Assembly (NCBI GenBank): GCA_965222445.1
Contig: CBDCTY010000001.1
Coordinates: forward strand, 310,001 to 374,000
Reading direction: 5' to 3'
Length of the DNA stretch: 64,000 bases
Source of the DNA: GCA-958296115 sp965222445
Lineage (GTDB): Bacteria; Chloroflexota; Dehalococcoidia; Lucifugimonadales; CAJWER01
The notes beneath the pieces were generated by a model that saw only the letters and a program-made list of their open reading frames with translations, was not told where the DNA came from and ran no database searches. Positions 8,430 through 16,489 of this stretch are shown one piece after another. A program made the translations under genes and the position numbers. Every line of letters starts with the position of its first letter. The stretch's first letter is position 1.

Positions 8430-8843
8430 ATGAGGAAGAGATGGGTAATAGTTTCGGTGGTCATGGCGGCGCTGGCGATCGCGATAACAGGGGGTGCAAT
8501 CATGGCGCAGGACGAGGATGAGGACAGCTCGAAGACCTTCGCGGGCCGAGTCGCCGAGATCCTCGGCCTCGAGGAGGAGGACACCGTCGCCGACGCCATG
8601 AAGCAGGCCAAGGAGGACATGCGCGACGAGGCCGTGAAGGCCAAGCTCGACGCCCTCGTAGAAGCCGGAGAGATGACGCAGGAAGACGCCGACGCGTACC
8701 TCGAGTGGCTGGAATCGAGGCCCGACGTGGACTTCAAGGGCGGCTTCGGCCGAGGATCCCACGGCAAGAGGGGCTTCGGCCGGAATCACGGCTGGGGCAG
8801 GTTCAAGTCAACATCCACCACGACAGACACATCCGGCGCATAG
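8430..8843 (+). CDS. Small secreted acidic protein, DUF2680-like
   Basis: A 137-residue protein from ATG 8430, five bases after AGGAGG (8419-8424). A signal peptide (WVIVSVVMAALAIAITGG, cleavage likely after IMAQ) precedes an acidic helical domain. That domain contains the KLDALVEAGEMTQEDADAYLEWLESRPD segment in parts, resembling DUF2680/YckD-type exported proteins. The tail is Gly/His/Arg-rich (FGRGSHGKRGFGRNHGWG). Function is unknown. It appears to be a single-gene unit closed by the hairpin at 8871. Confidence 0.7.
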   Translation: MRKRWVIVSVVMAALAIAITGGAIMAQDEDEDSSKTFAGRVAEILGLEEEDTVADAMKQAKEDMRDEAVKAKLDALVEAGEMTQEDADAYLEWLESRPDVDFKGGFGRGSHGKRGFGRNHGWGRFKSTSTTTDTSGA

Positions 8844-8870
8844 ACCTGTAGCGGGTAGCGCCACCTACAG

Positions 8871-8903
8871 AGAGGCCCCGCCGGAGCGGGGCCTCTCGCT
8901 TTA
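8871..8903 (+). terminator. Strong hairpin terminator
   Basis: An 11-bp perfect stem AGAGGCCCCGC (8871-8881) / GCGGGGCCTCT (8886-8896) with a CGGA tetraloop, followed by CGCTTTA. It lies between the small secreted protein and the convergent DinB gene and could serve both. The T tract is short. Confidence 0.8.
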
Positions 8904-8914
8904 TCGGCAAGATG

Positions 8915-9382
8915 TCAGGTTCTAAAGGCCGCGCGCACCTGCTCGATCTGGGCCGCGTGCTCCGCCAGGTGGCCGATGATGTACCTCTCGATGACTCCCC
9001 GCCCGGTGAGCGACCCCGTGGCGTCGCTGGCATCCAGACCGGCGTCACCCATATCCTGAAGGATGCCGAGCGCCTCAGCGCCCGCTGCTGCGAGCCGCTC
9101 ACGGACTGTGCCTGCGTCGTCGCTCGCATGCAATTCGATCTCTGCCGTGCGCCTCTCTGCCTCCTCCGACGTCCTGCCCACCTCGGACGCAGTCCCTATG
9201 CTCGCGGCCTTCTCAGCCCACAGGGGCTGCATCTCGATGACGTGGGCGCATATCTCGGCTACGGTCCACTCCCCCTCGGACGGCGGCGTGTGCAACTCCA
9301 TCTCCGTGATGCCGTCGAGCGCGTCCATAAGCGCGCTCTGGGCAGCCTCGAGTCGCGTTGTCATGCCTTCGACACCAGTCAT
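8915..9382 (-). CDS. DinB-family protein
   Basis: A 155-residue four-helix-bundle DinB-superfamily protein. The SEGEWTVAEICAHVIEM segment carries the first metal-ligand His and the C-terminal YIIGHLAEHAAQIEQV helix carries the other two. DinB-like proteins bind a divalent metal, and some act as thiol-dependent transferases; the substrate here is unknown. The start at 9382 follows GGAAGGAG. It is convergent with the preceding gene across the terminator. Confidence 0.82.
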   Translation of the reverse strand: MTGVEGMTTRLEAAQSALMDALDGITEMELHTPPSEGEWTVAEICAHVIEMQPLWAEKAASIGTASEVGRTSEEAERRTAEIELHASDDAGTVRERLAAAGAEALGILQDMGDAGLDASDATGSLTGRGVIERYIIGHLAEHAAQIEQVRAAFRT

Positions 9383-9543
9383 CGGCTTTCGCTCCTTCCA
9401 GTGTGTGCGGTCGATTACGCTGCCAAGAATACCAGAACGCGCCTTGGCAGCCCTGATGTTGACGGGCTCCCGGCCACCCCTTAGTATGCTTTGGCGGGCC
9501 GCAGCGCTCGCGCTCGCCCGAACGAGACTTGCCAGGAGTAGCC

Positions 9544-10593
9544 ATGAGAAGCAGGGCAGCCATCCAGGTCGGCGTCGATCAGCCCCTGGTCGTCGTCGAG
9601 TTGGAAGTCCCGGACCCGCAGCCTCACCAAGCCACAGTCAAGCTCCTCTCCAGCGGCGTCTGCCACTCCCAGATCCACCAGATGCACAACGCCGAGCAGG
9701 ACCGCCCCATGGTCTTCGGGCACGAGGGCGTGGGCATCGTCACGAACGTGGGCAGGGACGTGACGCACCTGCGCGAGGGGGACCACGCCATAGTCACCTG
9801 GGTCCCGAGGACGCCGATTCGCGGGCGCCCCACACCTGCTACCTGCGGCGCAACGTACCGCGAGGAGCTGGTCCACGGACTAGTCTACACCTGGGCCGAG
9901 GACGCGCTGGTCAAGGCCGACTATGTCGTACCGATCTCGAAGGACTACCCAACCGACGTTACCTGCATCGTCGGGTGCGCGGTGCTGACCGGCGCTGGAG
10001 CGGTGCTCAATACCGCGCGTGTCCGCCCCGCCGATTCGGTCGCCGTGTTCGGGGCCGGGGGTGTCGGTCTCTCGGCCATAAAGATGGCATCGATCCTCGA
10101 GGCGTACCCGATCATCGCGGTCGACATCGCGGATGACAAGCTGGACTTCGCCAGGGAATTCGGCGCAACCCATACGGTCAACGCCTCTGAGACCGACCCC
10201 GTGGAGGCCGTAGCGGAGATCAGCGGCGGCGGAGTCGACTACGCCTTCGACGCCATAGGGCTGCGCTTGACCACCGAGCAGATACTGCCGTCGACCAGGG
10301 GCGGCGGGCCCGGCGCCGACAACCACGGCGGAATGGCCGTACTGATCGGGATGCCGGGCAAGGAGCTGACCGTCGACCCTGCCCACTTCATGTTTCACCA
10401 GCGCCAGTACCGCGGCAGCCTGGGAGCGACGTACCCGGACAAGGACTTCGAGATGTTCCTGCGCTGGCACCAGGAGGGCAAATTCCCCCTCGGCAGGATG
10501 GTCACCCGCCGGTACAGCCTCGACGACATCAACGAGGCCTGCGACGACCTGGAGACTGGGCAGATCCTGGGCCGCGCTATCATCGAGTACTAG
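9544..10593 (+). CDS. Zinc-binding alcohol dehydrogenase family protein
   Basis: A 349-residue medium-chain dehydrogenase/reductase. Catalytic-zinc ligands are in place: Cys in SSGVCHSQ, GHEGVG with its His-Glu, and Cys in VGCAVLTG. The Rossmann loop GAGGVGLSA and a VDIADDKLDFAREFGA segment suggest NAD(H) binding. The structural-zinc lobe, normally four closely spaced Cys, is missing: the region reads TWVPRTPIRGRPTPATCG with one Cys. The start is ATG 9544, six bases after AGGAG; an upstream in-frame TTG overlaps that site. It lies 21 bp before a Gfo/Idh/MocA gene, so the two probably act in the same oxidation pathway. The substrate is unknown. Confidence 0.87.
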   Translation: MRSRAAIQVGVDQPLVVVELEVPDPQPHQATVKLLSSGVCHSQIHQMHNAEQDRPMVFGHEGVGIVTNVGRDVTHLREGDHAIVTWVPRTPIRGRPTPATCGATYREELVHGLVYTWAEDALVKADYVVPISKDYPTDVTCIVGCAVLTGAGAVLNTARVRPADSVAVFGAGGVGLSAIKMASILEAYPIIAVDIADDKLDFAREFGATHTVNASETDPVEAVAEISGGGVDYAFDAIGLRLTTEQILPSTRGGGPGADNHGGMAVLIGMPGKELTVDPAHFMFHQRQYRGSLGATYPDKDFEMFLRWHQEGKFPLGRMVTRRYSLDDINEACDDLETGQILGRAIIEY

Positions 10594-10614
10594 GCCCCGA
10601 CGCCCAAGGACGCC

Positions 10615-11913
10615 ATGTCGAAGCGCCCAGTCACAGCAGTACTCGTCGGGGCCGGCAACCGAGGCATGGGCTACAGCGCCTACGCCCTCCGCAACCCGGA
10701 CGAGCTCAGAATCGTCGGCGTGGCCGAGCCCTCGGACCGGCGGCGCGCGATCGCAGCCGAGACCTTCGACATCCCTCCCGAAATGTGCTTCGGGTCAGCC
10801 GAGGAGCTGGCACAGCGCCAGCAGATGGCCGACGCGGTCATCAACGGCACCATGGAGATGGAGCACGTCTCCACCGCGATACCTCTCATGGCCGCCGGCT
10901 ACGACATGCTGCTGGAGAAGCCGTTCGCCACGTCGGAGGCGGATATGTGGAGCCTCGTCCGCGCCAGCCGCGAGCACAGGCGGAAGCTGATGATCTGCCA
11001 CGTGCTCAGGTACGCCCCTTTCTATCGGGCCATAAAAGAGCGGGTCGCGGCTGGCCAGGTGGGCGAGGTCATCAATATCCAGACCAACGAGCACGTCAGC
11101 TACCACCATATGGCAGTGGCCTTCGTCCGGGGCAAGTGGAAGAGCCAGGCCGAGACCGGCTCGTCCTTCCTGATGGCAAAGTGCTGCCATGACCTGGACC
11201 TGATCATGTGGATGAAGAGCGGAGTGAAGCCGACCGCCGTTTCGAGCTTCGGGGCGAACAACCAGTTCCGACCGGACAGGGCGCCGGAGGGCGCGGGCAC
11301 TCGATGCCTCGTGGACTGCGAGATCGAGACCGACTGCTCCTATTCAGCCAGGAAGCACTACCTGGACAACCCGGACCGGTGGAGCTTCTACGTCTGGAAG
11401 GCCCTCGACCACCCGGACCCGACCTGGGAGGAGCGGGTCGAGCTGCTCAACACGACCGACTATGGCCGCTGCGTTTGGCGCTCGGACAACGACCTGGTCG
11501 ACCACCAGTCCGTGGCCATCGAGTTCGAGGACGGGGCCACTGCGACCCACAACATGGTCGGCGGAACAGCGCGCCCCACCAGGACGATACACATCCTCGG
11601 GACGACGGGCGAGATCCTCGGCGTGTTCGAGGACAGCCGGTTCGTCGTGAGAGGGCTGGACCCTCGCCCGGGCCGCGAGTACTCGGAGGAGGTCGTGGAT
11701 CTGCGCGTAACGGGCGACATGCACGGGGCCCGCGGGGGGCACGGCGGGGGAGACCAGAGGCTTGTCGGCGACTTCGTCAGGTTCGTCGGCGGCGAGCCTC
11801 CGTCGATCTCGTGCACCACCATAGAGGACTCGATCAGCGGACACCTGGTGGGCTTCCGCGCCGACAGGGCCATGATCGAGCGCAGGGTCGTCGACATCGA
11901 CTACACCGAGTGA
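10615..11913 (+). CDS. Gfo/Idh/MocA-family oxidoreductase
   Basis: A 432-residue NAD(P)-dependent dehydrogenase. The N-terminal Rossmann fold (AVLVGAGNRGMGYSA) leads to the EKPFA catalytic motif near residue 100. The C-terminal alpha/beta domain includes KCCHDLDLIMWM, where the His-Asp pair is near the usual active-site position. Members oxidise or reduce sugars, inositols and related polyols. Co-transcription with the alcohol dehydrogenase just upstream suggests a two-step pathway. At 432 residues it is longer than the usual 340-390, with extra sequence in the middle of the second domain (LDNPDRWSFYVWKALDHP). Confidence 0.88.
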   Translation: MSKRPVTAVLVGAGNRGMGYSAYALRNPDELRIVGVAEPSDRRRAIAAETFDIPPEMCFGSAEELAQRQQMADAVINGTMEMEHVSTAIPLMAAGYDMLLEKPFATSEADMWSLVRASREHRRKLMICHVLRYAPFYRAIKERVAAGQVGEVINIQTNEHVSYHHMAVAFVRGKWKSQAETGSSFLMAKCCHDLDLIMWMKSGVKPTAVSSFGANNQFRPDRAPEGAGTRCLVDCEIETDCSYSARKHYLDNPDRWSFYVWKALDHPDPTWEERVELLNTTDYGRCVWRSDNDLVDHQSVAIEFEDGATATHNMVGGTARPTRTIHILGTTGEILGVFEDSRFVVRGLDPRPGREYSEEVVDLRVTGDMHGARGGHGGGDQRLVGDFVRFVGGEPPSISCTTIEDSISGHLVGFRADRAMIERRVVDIDYTE

Positions 11914-11962
11914 TAACCGGGCCAGACCCCAAGGAGCATCCTCGCATGAAAGCGTCACAACG

Positions 11963-11992
11963 TTGACAAGTCTGAATAGTCCGACGTATCGT
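11963..11992 (+). promoter_or_regulatory. Candidate sigma-70 promoter for the AT-richer island gene
   Basis: A perfect TTGACA (11963-11968), an 18-bp spacer and TATCGT (11987-11992, four of six consensus bases). It sits just after the Gfo/Idh/MocA stop and about 190 bp before the start at 12190, where base composition changes. Confidence 0.4.
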
Positions 11993-12189
11993 GTGATTTC
12001 AGCGTAGGAAGTTGCACGTTGGCATACTGGGTCTGTTTCGCAATGAGCGGGAAGCTATGTTGGTAGCTAGGCATTTGGCAGGTAGGTTGACTACTAACTG
12101 TGGTGATTGCAGACCTAATTCAGCCAGAGATCCCGTCAAGGCACCCTGCTACTGTGAGCAGTGTAAGCCCCAAGAGTGGAGGCAGTCTG

Positions 12190-12777
12190 ATGAAATTATC
12201 AGACCGAGTCGAGAAACTGGAGAAGGATGTAGAGGATATCCATGAGGATATCAATGAGGCTTGGACTGACTTGCACGGGGACATGAAAGAGGGCTTCAAA
12301 GAGATTCGTGAGAGCATAGATAATAAGCTAGGCGGAATTCGAGATGACTTGAGTGTGATGAAGGGTGCTCACGCTAGGACGGAAACGCTACGTGACTCAA
12401 GTCTTCTTGCTGATCGGCTGGGCTATCAGCTAATCTCGCCGGTCCAACGCGAGGTCTTGATCGGCTTTGGCAATTTGGCGAAAGATCAGGGCCGGTGCGA
12501 GGGAGATGTAGAGAGTTTCAAGAGAATCGATGCAGTCTTACTAGTTCAAGACAGTTCGGGGAATCCACACTATCTCGTAGTTGAGGCGTCTTATACAGTT
12601 CAGGAGGGAGACGTAGAGCGGGTAATCAGAAACGCTCAGTATTTAGAAGACCATACCGGCATTAAGTCTGTGCCGGTAGTGGCGGGCAAGCAAGGAATGG
12701 TGGATGCCCTCGAGCTTGCTGCTGAGAATGGAGTTGAGTGGTATCAGTTGACTAATAGAGACCTCCAGCCAGATTGA
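12190..12777 (+). CDS. Coiled-coil protein with PD-(D/E)XK-nuclease-like C-terminus
   Basis: A 195-residue protein from ATG 12190, eight bases after GGAGG. The first 60 residues are heptad-rich (LSDRVEKLEKDVEDI, MKEGFKEIRESIDNKLGGI) and should form a coiled coil. The C-terminal 110 residues have a predicted restriction-endonuclease-like alternation: FKRIDAVLLV strand with Asp, YLVVEASYTV strand, then a helix (DVERVIRNAQYLEDH) and a VPVVAG strand. The canonical ExK is replaced by EAS, so catalysis is doubtful. Related stand-alone proteins are widespread in Chloroflexota and cyanobacteria without known function. The gene is visibly AT-richer than its neighbours, suggesting transfer. Confidence 0.6.
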   Translation: MKLSDRVEKLEKDVEDIHEDINEAWTDLHGDMKEGFKEIRESIDNKLGGIRDDLSVMKGAHARTETLRDSSLLADRLGYQLISPVQREVLIGFGNLAKDQGRCEGDVESFKRIDAVLLVQDSSGNPHYLVVEASYTVQEGDVERVIRNAQYLEDHTGIKSVPVVAGKQGMVDALELAAENGVEWYQLTNRDLQPD

Positions 12778-12923
12778 GTATATACGTAGGTTCAGGTTAC
12801 TTTCTTATTCGATTCCCTGTCTTGACCGGATTTACGCGAGTCCCTGCCTAGATTAGAACTGATCTAGGATCGCGATTAAACCCTGTTCCGAACATCGCCG
12901 AGTGTTATTCTCGTATATCAGCA

Positions 12924-13754
12924 TCACTCGAAATCGGCCAGCCCCCGAAGGTAGTCGGCGGTCTTGCTGACGAACTCCTCGGGCGGGGTCGGCGGCGTGG
13001 CCGACTGGTGCAGGGTAACGAAGCCCTCGTACCCGATCTCCTTCAGAGCCCTCATTATGCAGGGGAAGTCGACGCCCTCCCCTCCCCACATCGTAACCTG
13101 GTCGAACCGCACCTCTCCCCTGCACCAAGTGTGGGCCACGCTCTCGCCGTCCGCAGACTCCCTCAGGTTCTGGAAGTAGACGTTGAAGATGTGCGGCGCG
13201 AACGCCCTTATCGTCGAGGCCCCGTACGGCTCGCCGCACTGCACGAGGTTGGCGGGCTCGTAGATGATTCCGAAGTTCTCCCGCGCCACTTTGCGAACGA
13301 CGTCCAGGCTCTCCTCGACCTGCTCGAACAGGCTGGCCGTATGACTCTGGTGGGCGAGCCGCATCCCGCGCTCGCTCGCCTCGTCGCACGCCCTTTGCGC
13401 CCAGGCTATGTCGTCGTACGTCTTCATTCCTATGCGCATCAGATCGGAGTCGAGCGCCTCTGCCAGGTCCAGATAGGGTGTGATGTTCCGCAGCGCGTCG
13501 GGCGCGTCGTCCGTGTTCTCCGGTATGGGGAAGTCCCCCGTGATCATCGACACCACCAGACCCTTGGACTCCAGCCATTCGCGCTTCTCCCGCACCTCGT
13601 CCAGCGGGGTCTGGATTCCGAGCTGCGACGCCCTCATGCAGAGAGCCCGGTACCCCGACGACAATGCGACCTCGGCAAGGTCCTCCAGGCTCATGGCGGG
13701 AATCCGCTTGTTCGTTAGCGACTCGGCTACCCTGACCGACAGCGACAGCTTCAT
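12924..13754 (-). CDS. Sugar phosphate isomerase/epimerase-type TIM-barrel protein
   Basis: A 276-residue xylose-isomerase-like TIM barrel (AP_endonuc_2 family). It starts at ATG 13754 (MKLSLSVRVAESL) after GGAAAGGA; the frame upstream of this overlaps the previous gene. Barrel-strand residues typical of metal binding are visible: the LAHQSHTA His, the NFGIIYEPANL Glu/Asn and the VYFQNLRESADG and TLHQS segments near the C-terminus. It is translationally coupled to the upstream Gfo/Idh/MocA gene by a four-base overlap. Isomerase-dehydrogenase pairs usually handle sugars or inositol-like polyols; the exact substrate cannot be read from sequence. Confidence 0.83.
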   Translation of the reverse strand: MKLSLSVRVAESLTNKRIPAMSLEDLAEVALSSGYRALCMRASQLGIQTPLDEVREKREWLESKGLVVSMITGDFPIPENTDDAPDALRNITPYLDLAEALDSDLMRIGMKTYDDIAWAQRACDEASERGMRLAHQSHTASLFEQVEESLDVVRKVARENFGIIYEPANLVQCGEPYGASTIRAFAPHIFNVYFQNLRESADGESVAHTWCRGEVRFDQVTMWGGEGVDFPCIMRALKEIGYEGFVTLHQSATPPTPPEEFVSKTADYLRGLADFE

Positions 13755-14761
13755 GACAGTGGTCCTTTCCAGCCGCTTCGTATAGCCTCGCAGAGCTTCA
13801 TAGTCTCCACAGCGTCGTCCAAGTTGGACCACGGCGTCCGGTCCTCCAGGATGCAGTCCACGAAGTGACGGGTCTCGTTGTAGTCCGGTCCGCCGACTGC
13901 GTCGAGGTCGAGCGGCTGGTCGGAGGGCTTACCCGACCATTCGATCTCCGATTCCCCGCCCGCCGCCGCGTATCGCTCGATGCGTCGGTCGGCAGTCGTC
14001 AGGTCCAAGTAGAAGGAGAGGTCCTCGGCGTGAGTCTCGGCCCGCTGTATCCGGAACCCGACCCCGTAGTGGGAGGCCATATAGCCTATAGTGCCAGTGT
14101 CGAATCTGATCGACGCGTTGTGCCGGTGAGCGCCCGGCCGGGGTCCATCCTGGACCACCGAGTGGACCTCGACCGCCCGGGCGGCCTTCTCCCGAGACGG
14201 ACCGGCGAGCCATCGCAGCAGATCCACGTGGTGTATGGCGTCGCAGATGATCGGGTCGGGAGCGATTTTGGCCAAGGCGCCGTGCCCGAGACGCGTGAGC
14301 GGTTTGTTGTACGTCGCCCCGACGTGGACCGCGCCGCCCCGCTCGTGGATCTCCCGCCGCACCGCCAGCACCTGCGGGAAGTACCGTCGGTTGAACGATA
14401 CCATCGCCTTGCCCCGGCTGTTGCGTTCCGCTTCAGCCATCGCCGCGGTTTCTCGGGAGTTCATGCCAGGCGATTTCTCCACCGAGGTGTTGATTCCCTC
14501 CTCGAGGCAAGCGAGCACTATGGGCAGAAGGTGCCCGGGCATCGTCTCGACGTACACCACGTCCAGATCCGTCCGCTGGAGCATGTCCTGGTAGTCGTGG
14601 AACGCCGCGTCGGGCTTGTGGGCAGCCGCGGCTCGCTCCCGCCTCTTGGGATCGATCTCCGCTATCGCAGCCAGGTGGAGACGCGGCTCCCCTGCGATCT
14701 CCCTGAAGTGGCTCTCCGCGTGACCACCGCAACCGATGACGCCGACCTTCAACTCAGTCAC
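13751..14761 (-). CDS. Gfo/Idh/MocA-family oxidoreductase (EKS variant)
   Basis: A 336-residue dehydrogenase from GTG 14761, preceded by GGAGGG at seven bases. The frame further upstream has no such site. The Rossmann loop is VGVIGCGGHAESHF. The position of the EKP catalytic motif reads VEKSPGMN, so Lys is kept but Pro is replaced by Ser. A DAIHHVDLLRWLAG segment provides the active-site His/Asp pair. It forms an operon with the isomerase downstream. It is a different branch from the Gfo/Idh/MocA gene at 10615. Confidence 0.86.
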   Translation of the reverse strand: MTELKVGVIGCGGHAESHFREIAGEPRLHLAAIAEIDPKRRERAAAAHKPDAAFHDYQDMLQRTDLDVVYVETMPGHLLPIVLACLEEGINTSVEKSPGMNSRETAAMAEAERNSRGKAMVSFNRRYFPQVLAVRREIHERGGAVHVGATYNKPLTRLGHGALAKIAPDPIICDAIHHVDLLRWLAGPSREKAARAVEVHSVVQDGPRPGAHRHNASIRFDTGTIGYMASHYGVGFRIQRAETHAEDLSFYLDLTTADRRIERYAAAGGESEIEWSGKPSDQPLDLDAVGGPDYNETRHFVDCILEDRTPWSNLDDAVETMKLCEAIRSGWKGPLS

Positions 14762-14830
14762 TTGAGTCCCTCCATAGCCAGCGTAATCATAATCGCCAGC
14801 CCTCCAGCCGTCCATACCGGACCATTACGG

Positions 14831-15028
14831 GTAGCTGTTCAGACTTGATGAGGCCCTTTTGGGAGTCGCCCCTCCTTGTTGTCATTCTGAGGAGCGCAGC
14901 GACGAAGAATCTGCGCTCCTTTGCACACAGGCCGTCCCCCGGTGACAGGCGTAGATTCACTCCACTGGCGCTTCGCTCGGAATGACACTCGGCGAGGACC
15001 TCTCAGCTCATGGAGACTGAACAGTTAC
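14831..15028. mobile_element. 198-bp MITE-like element, copy 1
   Basis: The ends are imperfect inverted repeats: left GTAGCTGTTCAGACTTGATG; the right end read in reverse complement is GTAACTGTTCAGTCTCCATG. The body contains GTCATTCTGAGGAGCGCAGC near its left side and CTCGGAATGACAC on the right, themselves inverted. It is nearly the same length as, and clearly homologous to, the copy at 20592-20790. No obvious target duplication is visible for this copy. No coding capacity. It fills most of the 415-bp gap before the HesB-like gene. Confidence 0.7.
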
Positions 15029-15176
15029 CCTTAAGGCTGCACCCGCCCAACAAGCGGTGACAAGTCCGTTCACAAGCTGTGCGGCCCTTCGACGCCTTCA
15101 TTCTCCTTGACCCTCCAAACTGGCGCGTGTTAGCATCGATTCGGACTCCAGAGTCCTTACGCCCGGAGGGTGCCCA

Positions 15177-15584
15177 TTGACGACCACGAAGATCATCGAC
15201 ATAACGTCCACCGCCGCCCAGCAGCTCGAGAAGGTCCTTGCCGAGCAGGGTGAGGAGAGCTCGCTCCTGCGCATCATGGTAATGCCGGGTCAACACGGCG
15301 GATACCAGTACATGCTGGGCGTCGAGCAGGAAGCCAACGCCGACGACGTCGTAATCGAGGCGGAGAACATCAGCGTGCTCGTCGACGGCGAGAGCGCGCC
15401 GCTGGTCGAAGGCGCCCAGATCGACTACGTAGACGGCCTGATGCGAAGCGGCTTCGTTATCAGCAACCCGAACATGGCAGCAGCCGGCGGCGGCGGGTGC
15501 GCCTGCGGCGGCGGGGGATGCGGAGGCGGTGGTGGCGGAGGCGGAGGCTGTGCCTGCGGTGGAGGCGGGTGCGGCGGCCACTAA
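15177..15584 (+). CDS. IscA/HesB-family iron-sulfur protein with Cys/Gly-rich tail
   Basis: A 135-residue protein starting at TTG 15177, six bases after GGAGGG. Residues 1-100 follow the A-type Fe-S carrier fold (ITSTAAQQLEKVL, LLRIMVMPG, YQYMLGVEQEA, ISVLVDGESAPLVEGAQIDYV in parts, SGFVISNPN). The first conserved Cys, in GCSGF of normal IscA/ErpA, is absent: here the segment is GQHGGYQY. After NPN, where family members end with a CGC motif, the protein has a 35-residue tail of almost only Gly and Cys with two CAC and two single Cys. It may hold or deliver Fe-S clusters by a different ligand set. No other isc/suf gene is adjacent. Confidence 0.8.
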   Translation: MTTTKIIDITSTAAQQLEKVLAEQGEESSLLRIMVMPGQHGGYQYMLGVEQEANADDVVIEAENISVLVDGESAPLVEGAQIDYVDGLMRSGFVISNPNMAAAGGGGCACGGGGCGGGGGGGGGCACGGGGCGGH

Positions 15585-15707
15585 TAGCCCAGGCCGATTC
15601 GAGCATGGGCCTGAGGCCGGGCTGCCTGCCTAGTCCCCTTCCCGCGCCATCGAGCGCGAGTAGATTCGACCTAGCCCCGATCCCCATCGGAGGAGAGGTC
15701 GTCGCTC

Positions 15708-16409
15708 ATGCTGTTTAGGTCGCTGGACCTGTTGATCGACAGGCCCTTGGAGGGCGCGGTCACCATGGCGGCTCTGGTCATCGCGCTGCTGGTTGCCATC
15801 ACCTTCCACGAGTTCAGCCACGCGCTCAGTGCGAACCGCTTGGGCGATCTCACGGCTACGCGGCAGGGCCGTTTGAGCCTCAACCCGATTGCCCACCTCG
15901 ATCCCCTGGGCTCGGTGATGATACTGCTGGCGGGCTTCGGGTGGGGCAAGCCGGTCCCTGTCGACGTTCACAAACTGCAGCCGGGCGCCCGGAACGGAAT
16001 GGCCATCGTCGCGGCTGCGGGACCGATCTCCAACGTGGTAATGGCCGCATTGGCGACCGCGCCCATCAGGATTGGGCTTGTGGAGCTGTCGGTGGTGGGT
16101 TTCGTCACCTTCACCGGCGGGACGGACGGCCTGATTGCCTACTTCCTCCAATCGATCATCATCCTGAACCTGGCGCTGGCCTCCTTCAACCTCCTGCCCA
16201 TCGCCCCGCTCGACGGCTTCAAGGTCGCTCTAGGGCTGCTGCCTGGGAAAGCCGCGCCCGCGTTCGCCCGCCTCGAGCCAATCGGCCCCATGATCTTGCT
16301 GGGTCTGATACTTCTCGACTACGCCTTGCCTGGCCCGGGCATCCTGTCGACTATCATCGAGCCCGTATTCGAGGGACTGGCGAGACTCGTGCTCGCTGGA
16401 CATATCTGA
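15708..16409 (+). CDS. Site-2 protease family (M50) membrane protein
   Basis: A 233-residue polytopic metalloprotease. The zinc motif HEFSH is within the first long membrane segment (residues 34-38), and the second ligand loop NLLPIAPLDG is near 163-172. Five to six hydrophobic segments are visible. It has no PDZ domain, so it belongs to the compact M50 group common in Chloroflexota and Firmicutes. It could cleave membrane regulators such as anti-sigma factors; its substrate is unknown. The start is ATG 15708, nine bases after GGAGGAGAGG. Confidence 0.88.
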   Translation: MLFRSLDLLIDRPLEGAVTMAALVIALLVAITFHEFSHALSANRLGDLTATRQGRLSLNPIAHLDPLGSVMILLAGFGWGKPVPVDVHKLQPGARNGMAIVAAAGPISNVVMAALATAPIRIGLVELSVVGFVTFTGGTDGLIAYFLQSIIILNLALASFNLLPIAPLDGFKVALGLLPGKAAPAFARLEPIGPMILLGLILLDYALPGPGILSTIIEPVFEGLARLVLAGHI

Positions 16410-16489
16410 GCCAAATCTGCTATCAATAGCAGGTAGCGGGATCCATCGTCTCTCCTCCGGGAAGAGACTCCGCAGGGAGCATTACGACC

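Noticed and set aside
12012..12245. A 77-residue frame before the nuclease-like gene
   Set aside because: No ribosome-binding site at its start, overlaps the better-supported start at 12190, and shows no recognisable family.
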